64,000 bases of DNA, from contig NC_092583.1 in assembly GCF_037975245.1 (NCBI RefSeq), forward strand, positions 3,528,764-3,592,763. Reading direction: 5' to 3'. The position numbers and the translations under genes are program-made. The notes beneath the pieces were generated by a model. The model worked only from the letters and a program-made list of their open reading frames with translations, did no database searches and was not told where the DNA came from. Shown here in pieces: positions 23,006 to 31,400 of this stretch; position 1 is the stretch's first letter, and every line of letters begins with the position of its first letter. Source of the DNA: Apostichopus japonicus (taxonomy: Eukaryota > Echinodermata > Holothuroidea > Aspidochirotida > Stichopodidae).

Positions 23006-24764
23006 TATATATAAATATATATAAATATTTATATGTCTGTTGGCATGTGTTGGAAAGTAAGATATATCCACAAGAAAAAAAGGGGAAAAAATGATACAAG
23101 TTTTCATTTCCAACTTTATTACTTAGAACGTTAAATCGGTTACAAAATATTTCGAGCGTTAACACCAAGGGCATAGGAACCGGGGGGTTGGGGGGCGCCA
23201 GCCCCCCAGTGAAAAATGTGGAGGGCGGAAGTATCATTCCGCCCCCCGCTTCGCAAGTCAGAAAACCCCTTTTTCATTTCCAAATGAGAAAAAAAATCTC
23301 ATTTGGAGCACCAAATTGCATCTAAGGCCTGGTGAAAATACAAAATTAAGTTTACAAAATGGAGTGGGTGTTGAAGTGTGCTATATTGCACCAAATTGCA
23401 TCTGAGGCTACCTGGAAATGCAAAAAATTCCAAAGGGCCCCTCCCATTAGACCCCTCCCCCAGGCCGGCCATCAGTCTTCAGCCCCCCCACTCAAAAGTA
23501 CCTTCCTACGCCACTGGTTAACACGGCTCTTCTTCATTTGCAGTAATGAAATGGAAGAAACTAGACAACTGGACAACTTTTTCACGTTTGCCAATGATTT
23601 TCACGATTCCATAAGGTTTACCACCGAACGGTCCACTAAGCAAATCTCCTTCCTCGATGTACTCGTCATGATCGAAGATCACAAATTAGAGACATCAGTG
23701 TATACCAAACCAACGGATAGGTACTCTTATCTCCACTCTAATAGTTTCCATCCCCGCCACACCAAAAATTCCATTGTCTACAGCCAGTTAATCAGATACC
23801 GGCGTATCTGCTCACGTGACCAAACTTTTCTTAATAAGGCCATTTGAACGGCTTGATTTCTTCCTCAAGAGGGGATACCCGTACCGGATACTTAACTTCC
23901 ACCTCAAACGGGTTCTGTCTCTACAACGATCTAGTCTCCTAACCTATCGTAACAAATCTGATTCTGATAGGCTACCCCTCGTTGTCACATACCACCCCTC
24001 CCTTTGCCCCCTTTTCAATGAAATCAAACAAGCTTGGGGCACTCTTGGTTCCGACCCCACAATCGCTGAACTTTTCAAAGCCCCCCCTGTCATATATCCT
24101 ATAGACAACCACGTAACATCCGATCAGTGCTGGTTCGAACTAATCTCGCCCCACCCAGTATTGAGCCTGACAGTGGTAACGTCCCCTGTAACAAACCCAG
24201 ATGCTTGGTGTACACACACCTCGACCCCCCCCCCCCGCTTTCCTCCACCGGGCCTCAGGCACCACTCTGAGACCTGGTAGATTTGGTTGCGACTCAGCCA
24301 ATGTCATCTACCTCCTGTATTGTTACAAGTGCCCCCAGGTTACCTATATTGGCGAAACCAGCACTAAGTTCAGGCTTCGCTTCAATAATCACAAACTAAG
24401 TATCCGCAAAAATAACCCAGGTTTCCCTGTTGCTGAACACTTTAATCTCCCCAATCACAAATTATCTGACCTCAAATTTGTCATTCTCTACGGCTTCTTC
24501 AAAACCGCTCATGAAAGAAGCAACGGGGAACTAAAAACCATCTTACGCCTCAACACACACAACAATGGGCTCAACAGAGATCTCTCTTTTATGAGTATAC
24601 ATGCTAAGCTAAATACCAATAAGGTCGAGTTTCTTCCATTCATTACTGCAACTGAAGAAGAACCGTGTTAACGCTCGAAACATTTTGTAACCGATTTAAC
24701 GTTCTAAGTAATAAAGTTGGAAATGAAAGTATCATTTTTTTCCCCCTTTTTTTCTTGTGGATAT

Positions 24765-24810
<46 letters not shown>

Positions 24811-25363
24811 GTAACCTTTATGTTTAACCTTATATGTTACCTTTTTATAACTTAAACAAGAGGGATAAAAAACCCTGTTACGTTATAGTTTTCCTTCAAA
24901 ACACAATTGTAGAGACACACCTTTTGTTTGAGGCTTCAGTTCTAATCTATAGGAAGATTAACAAGGCATGATGGTAATGTACTATATAAACAGACTATTG
25001 AAAAAAGATTGCAACAGATTTCTCTCAGGACTTCTGCAATTCACCTAACTCCCTCAACAACTTGGTTGATAGCCAGACCTGTGAGTTTTTTTTCTTCCTG
25101 GCCAAGCTACAAAGAACTGCCACGTGGCAACTAATATGCAGCATGCATGGATACTACTGTGTATAGATACTGTAGGTGCATTGCAGTTTTGTTGCAATAG
25201 CTGAGTTGATCAGAACTTTCAGGTTGTACCAATGGGGGAGAAGAAGTTTGCCTGAAAGGTTGTGCTCATGGAGACTGTGGAAAAAAGGTGCACAGCAGGT
25301 GGGGGGAGGGGGGGGGGGGAGGAGGGGGTGATGGGAAAGGGATGGGTGTGATTTTTTTTTATC

Positions 25364-25410
<47 letters not shown>

Positions 25411-28400
25411 TACATACAACTTTAACAGCAATATGAAGACCCTTGGTTTGTGATAATCATACCAATAGCAAAGCAGAGGCAAACTGGGTGAACATTCTTC
25501 AAGTGAAAGTACTGTTACAAGTTAACTCCGCTCTACGGTCTATTACTTACTTTTTATTGTCACTTTAAGGGGACTTTCCCAGTTACTGGGAGAATTACTC
25601 ATCGCAAGTAGACATATAATGCCAAAATCAATTAAATGAAAAACAAAGGTCAAATCACTGCTGCCTGGTGGAAACAATTGTAGGTATAGTATATATTGTG
25701 AAACATGCCTACAACAGTATTTAAACTAAGATGAATTTCCCTTCTTTAATTGGTAAATTTAAAACTATGAAATTTCTACAAAATGGACAAAGACATGGTT
25801 CTTTCTCAAAATTGTATCTACAGTATAAATTGTGGGAGACTTTTTTAAAAATTTTTTTTTTTTTTTACAGAATTCACAAAAGATTGTTCCTAAAGTTGCA
25901 TGCTGCATATTGGCTTCTGTATAAAGTCACCGTGCAGTGCATTGGCTCCTTAGACATCATATGTAACTAGCATAATTGGTACAAAAATAAAACTACCATC
26001 AATGTGTCACACATGTGTTACTTTTCAAAAAACACATATCATTGGATTATTGCAGGATATTTTTCTTCTCCCTAATTCACTGTCAAGATATAATAACTAA
26101 CATTACTAAAGAGAAACGAAAGACTTATTAAGAAAGCTTTTTCAAGGTCTTCCTGATATGTGGTTTTTGAGTAATACTTTCACGACTGATCTCGAGAGTG
26201 AGCATCTGAAATCCTCAGTGAAATTCCTTCGTATGGAAGAGAATTATAGCTCTTCCACAATCAGGATCTGACACTGAGATATTTATCTTCCTTTTTGGCA
26301 GGAGGGAGGGGCGGGGGGAGGAGGGGGAGGAGTAGGAAGGGGAAAGAGATAAGAGCTGGAGCTAAAGATGGTGAGTGCAGGACTATATGTGCAGTCAATG
26401 CACAATATAGTAGGATATTTACATATACATAGGTACTCGTAACTATATATGGTACTCGTAGCTAGCACAGGCGCGTAGCCAAGGGGGGGGGGCGAAGGGG
26501 GCAGCCGCCCCCCCTTGAGCATATTTTTAATATTTTTTTTAATGTTTTTATGATATCGCTAGTATTTTCAAAAGAGAAAATGCTAAGATGCATCTTACAA
26601 GGCCTGGGAAGTGCCATTTCCAGCGATCTGGGAGGCATTTTCAGCCAAAATTTTTTTTGTACGCTTCGTGCCAACCATGGTGGCGCTATGCTTAGATAGT
26701 ATGCAATGCCATATCTACTGCTCTGAATTTTTGTCTACATTTTCGCCCCTCCCTTGGCAAATTCCTGGCTACGCGCCTGAGCTAGCATATAGCAGGTATA
26801 TAATGCCAGGCCTAGTTTTTGCTCTGCCAGTTCATTGATCATTATGACAATAATGTTTAATAGTAACATGGTTTTGCAGGTATTTATTTAGCATAGTGAC
26901 CTTTCTCCCCAAGTGCATTTATTACTAACGCACTGTAGGCATTGTATACGTACCACACAACACAATGCACTCTGCATGAATCAAACTATATATAAACCTG
27001 TCAAAATGCATTCACGTTGGTTCTTACTTACACAATATTCCAAAGTTATCAATGCTGGTGACTTGTACAAAACTGATGTATTCTAAAAGGCCTTTCTGAA
27101 AAGAATTTAGTCCACTGTTGAAACCTTTTGTGACATAATAGTCATGTTTATTTTTTATAACCACACATGTTTATTTTTTATAACCACACATGTTTATTTT
27201 TTATAACCACACATGTTTTCGTCTGTAGTACGAGAGATTTCTGTAGCGGGATTTTTAGAAATCAAATTTAATCAAGAAACACAATTATGATCCCTGTCAC
27301 GAAACTGCATCTAATTTATATTTAACCACACATGATGATCAAATTATTCATCACTATAGTTAGGCCACATGCTAGTCTCTGACATAATTCTTGACTTTAA
27401 ATTCAAAATTGGCTTCTTATTCAGTATTACTGTGGTAGTAAAGGATGCATTTTCAAATCTATGGAAGCCAGGTGCATAGCCAAGGGGGCAGCCAACCCCC
27501 TTGAGCATATATATATATTTTTTTGTATGTTTTTATGATATCGCTAGTAATATCAAAAGAGAAAATGCTAAGATGCCACTTACAAGGCCTGTGAAGTGCC
27601 ATTTCCAGTGATCTGGGAGGCATTTTCAGTCAAAATTTTCTTGTACGCTTCACGCCAACTCATGGTGGCGTTACGCTTAGATAGTTTGCAATGCCTTATC
27701 TACCCTCTGATAGTTTGCCTACAGTTCCGCCCCTCCCTTGGCAAATTTCTAGCTATACGCCTGATGGAAGCTTAATACAAGTCAATTATTCTTCAAACAG
27801 AAACAGCCTCCCCCCCCCCCAAAAAAAAAAAAAAAAAAAAAATTTAATACAAATTACGTATCTACAATAGAAAACTATTTGACACAAGAGAAAAAAAAGC
27901 ACACATACTTTAGAAACCCACCATAAAAATCTAAACATAAGCATCCTAACAAGAAAATATCAGGACTTAATCGAGCCTAGATGTTTGGAACCAGCTTATA
28001 TAGAACCATGCATGGTTTCACTTACAAGTTCATTTCACATTTTTTGGCACATGAAACTTCATATCCAGGTTTGTTTGACTATAGACCTATGTTAGTATTG
28101 TAAACTGAGCTGTCACAAGGTTAACAGTTAAATAGCCTGTCCGGAAATTGTGGAAACTACTGTCTTACAAATTATTTGCTATAACAATTATTGCACAATT
28201 TGCAAACAAGATGCACAGAACATTTGCTGAAATAAGTATGCCATATAATCAATGACTTGTTTGGCCACATGCAAGTTTAAGACATGTAATTCAAGACTTT
28301 AAATTCATAAACTGGTTTTTCCTTCAGTCAATCTTTAAGGAATGAAAAAATGTCTGATGTTCTCAAAGCTTAAGCATAACCCAATGGAAATTGCTGGGCT

Positions 28401-31400
28401 AATATGTACTGATAAGTATACAGTAACTCAACACCCACACTACCATGGTATGATGTATAGTATAAATAGGCTTAAAAGGGATCTTCACAGCATTAACTGC
28501 CCTACATAATTCAAATTTGACCTATTTCAATTACCAAAATATCACCTTTTATATTGCCCTGTATCAGATCAAATACTACAACAAGCGATAACAATGGGAA
28601 AGGACGTGTGTCGAAGTCTGTACTTACCACACTGTTCAGATCGAGGGGAACTCTTCAGTAAATAGAGTATGTATACAAACTCCTTCACGGTCACAAAATC
28701 CAGCTAGAAATTTAAACCGTTTTCATCCTCGAATATTAGTCAAAGATATTGTCTCCATAATTAACCATAGGTATAATGGTGTAAATTCTAAGCTCTGTTC
28801 CCTTGTGTAACACCTGTAGGAATGTATAACTGTAGATCAAAACCCGTAGTGGCTGGAACACAGTATAAAATATATAAACATCCCTCCGTTTGTAGTCGCT
28901 GCAAAGATACTACTAACTCTCTCCTGTGCGTGCGTGCGTGCGTGCGTGTGTGGGAGAGTCTCATTCATGCCGTCAAATACCGTAGCTATATTAACATCAT
29001 GAATCAGTTATGTGCAGTCAAGTGCAGTGTTGCTAAGTTCCTTAATCAAGTAGTCTGTGTATACACATATACCATTGGAAAATCAACCAATCAAAGTGTA
29101 ATTTGACTGAGATGCAAATGATGAATGATAGTTCACGGTTAAGTGCCTGTGCAATTGATAAATAAACCAGACTACAATTTGAGTAGTAGTGGAATGTCCT
29201 CAGCTGTGAAAGGTTAAACTCTGGACTTACTATAGGTATTAGATGAAGGTGAACGGATCACCAGTATTTGACTAAACTTAACAAGAGTGGTCCAACAAAT
29301 CCCAGACATGTACTTTTAGATCTACAATTGTTGTGTTCAAATCATACAGTGGCGTAGCCAGACTTTTCCATCTGGGGGGGCAAAGGGGGGGCAAAGGGGG
29401 GGGGGGGGCGAAGGGTATGATTGGTGGGGCAGACTAAGCTAGTACAAAAGACATACCAAACAGTTTGCATGACAAACTATGGCAAATCGGGTATTGTGTC
29501 AGCAATGTAGGGTACAGATGGTCACTCTAGTTAGCTGACGTTTTATGTTATTTCCACATAGGTATTATTAACGATAAAACAGATCACTGTAAAAGTCATC
29601 GATAATTCTCTTTAAAAATCTGAATAGACTATGCTCTTTCTGTCAGTATTCAAAGATGATCAGCATGATATCTGACTTGCCTGGGAGTGTAACCACCCCC
29701 CCCCCCACCAATCAACAAAAGATGTTATCATTCCCCATTCGGGCCCTTCTTTTGCACTTTCTAGGGCTCACTCAAACAGTCTAGCGAAGGTTAATTCGCC
29801 TATTCTGATGACTGTCTGCGAACTTATCGACGAATTTCGCGCCCTATTACACTGTAAGGTGACCATATTTTCGTGACTGAAATCAGGGACATTTATTGCG
29901 AGATATGGGGGAGGGGTTTAAGGGGAGGGCTGTCCCCCTCCCCTTTGGAAAATTTTAAAGTGCCTAAGGTGCTTAGATGTAAAATGGTGATACTTTGAAG
30001 CACTTTTTAAATCAATTTTATTTTCAAAAATGTAGCTTTTTCTTAAATGAAATCCACTTACTTAACGTGGTTCTTTGAGAGCTTGTGATTTGCTCATGCT
30101 CACACTATAAGTGTCGTTGTGTCGGCTTAGTTGCCATTTATACAGTCGAAAGAGTGCTAGGCTAGATCAATCTAGCATATTTTTAACAGTGTTTCCACTT
30201 TACACTGGCCCACCTGAAATACTGGTTATAAGTTCCGTTATGCGACTGCACACTTGACTAAATTACTAATAATGTGGGATATTTTCGAAATCCCTGAACA
30301 TTTTGACGAATCGGGGATATTTTCGGGGACACTTGTTCATCGGGGACAGCACACTGTAATCGGGTACTGTCCCCGAAAATCGGGGACGTCTGGTCACCTC
30401 GGGCCTATGAGCTCACTACGGAAACACAAACGTATATAGACTACTAGGCGGTTCTGTGTTGAATGTACCTAACCCAAGAAACACATCGCGATTGGTCGCG
30501 TAGGCGTAGCAAAACATGTTGTAAGTTCAAGTCAAAATGCAAATTGTTTCTAAATAATGTGATATTCATTCTGCGATACACGTCACTCACGTGTGAATCA
30601 TTTCGGAACACAATCCAGGGATCAGGGATAACCATGTGAACATAAACTGAACGTAGCCTCCGCTTGTGAGTGCCGCGGAGACCGTTTAATTAAATTGCCA
30701 ACCCGTTTCCAAATTTGACAATACAGAGACAGTGGCGTTTTTTACGCTGCTGCTTGGGTCAAATTCTTTTTCAAGGCAATGTTCCCATGGAAGTGAGTTT
30801 TATTTTGGCCACCCAATTTCGCAGATAGAGAATTAGGTAAAAGGTAAAGAAAAAAAAAATTGCATAAAACCATGGTAATATGCACATAGGCCCAGCAACA
30901 TATTTAGTGTGCATTCAAGTTTTTTTTTTCTCAGTCAATAATTCCATTTGGGGGGGCAAGTGGGGGGCGAGCATTTCAACTGGGGGGCTCCCGCCCCCCC
31001 TGCCCCCCCCCCCCGCTGGCTACGCCACTGAAATCATAGCATATCATTTAGTTACCTCAGTGAGCGGCAAACCTCTTTTGTGCCGTAGGTAAGGGTAGGT
31101 AACTGAAAAAAATTGTCAGGGGATTTTTGTAATATATGAAAGGAAAATTTAAAATTTGTTGACTAAATTTCCAGCATATCTGGAGTTGATAGTGACATGT
31201 CTGTATTGATCATTTATACTGTAATCAATATAATAACAACATTTCTATGGTACTTTTAATCCCCACCCCCCTTTGCAGGTTAATATAGTTAAGGTGACAC
31301 GTACCACACTTCATCTGAAAAATCTCAGGAGACCACAGCTTGAGGGGTGGGGGGGTGTGGGGAGTGGTGGACAGGGGAAACAAAGTGTCGAGAGTTGCAA

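Larger units (their letters stand above)
23062..24764 (+). mobile_element. Penelope-like element with inverted terminal arms
   Basis: A 5'-truncated retroelement flanked by (TA)n on both sides. The left arm (23062-23165 plus 23525-23548) is the reverse complement of the right arm (24641-24764), almost base for base, including ACTTTATTACTTAGAACGTT and its complement. The interior encodes the end of a reverse transcriptase, a linker and a GIY-YIG endonuclease. Terminal repeats in direct or inverted order, AT-rich targets and the RT plus GIY-YIG pairing are features of Penelope-like elements. A 351-bp hAT element is inserted in the left arm. Removing it and one copy of GTTAACAC restores the arm symmetry. 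Confidence 0.9.

Noticed and set aside
29228-29276. Minus-strand exon candidate with GTAAGT donor
   Set aside because: Open, but its phases do not fit the neighbouring candidates and no partner was found.
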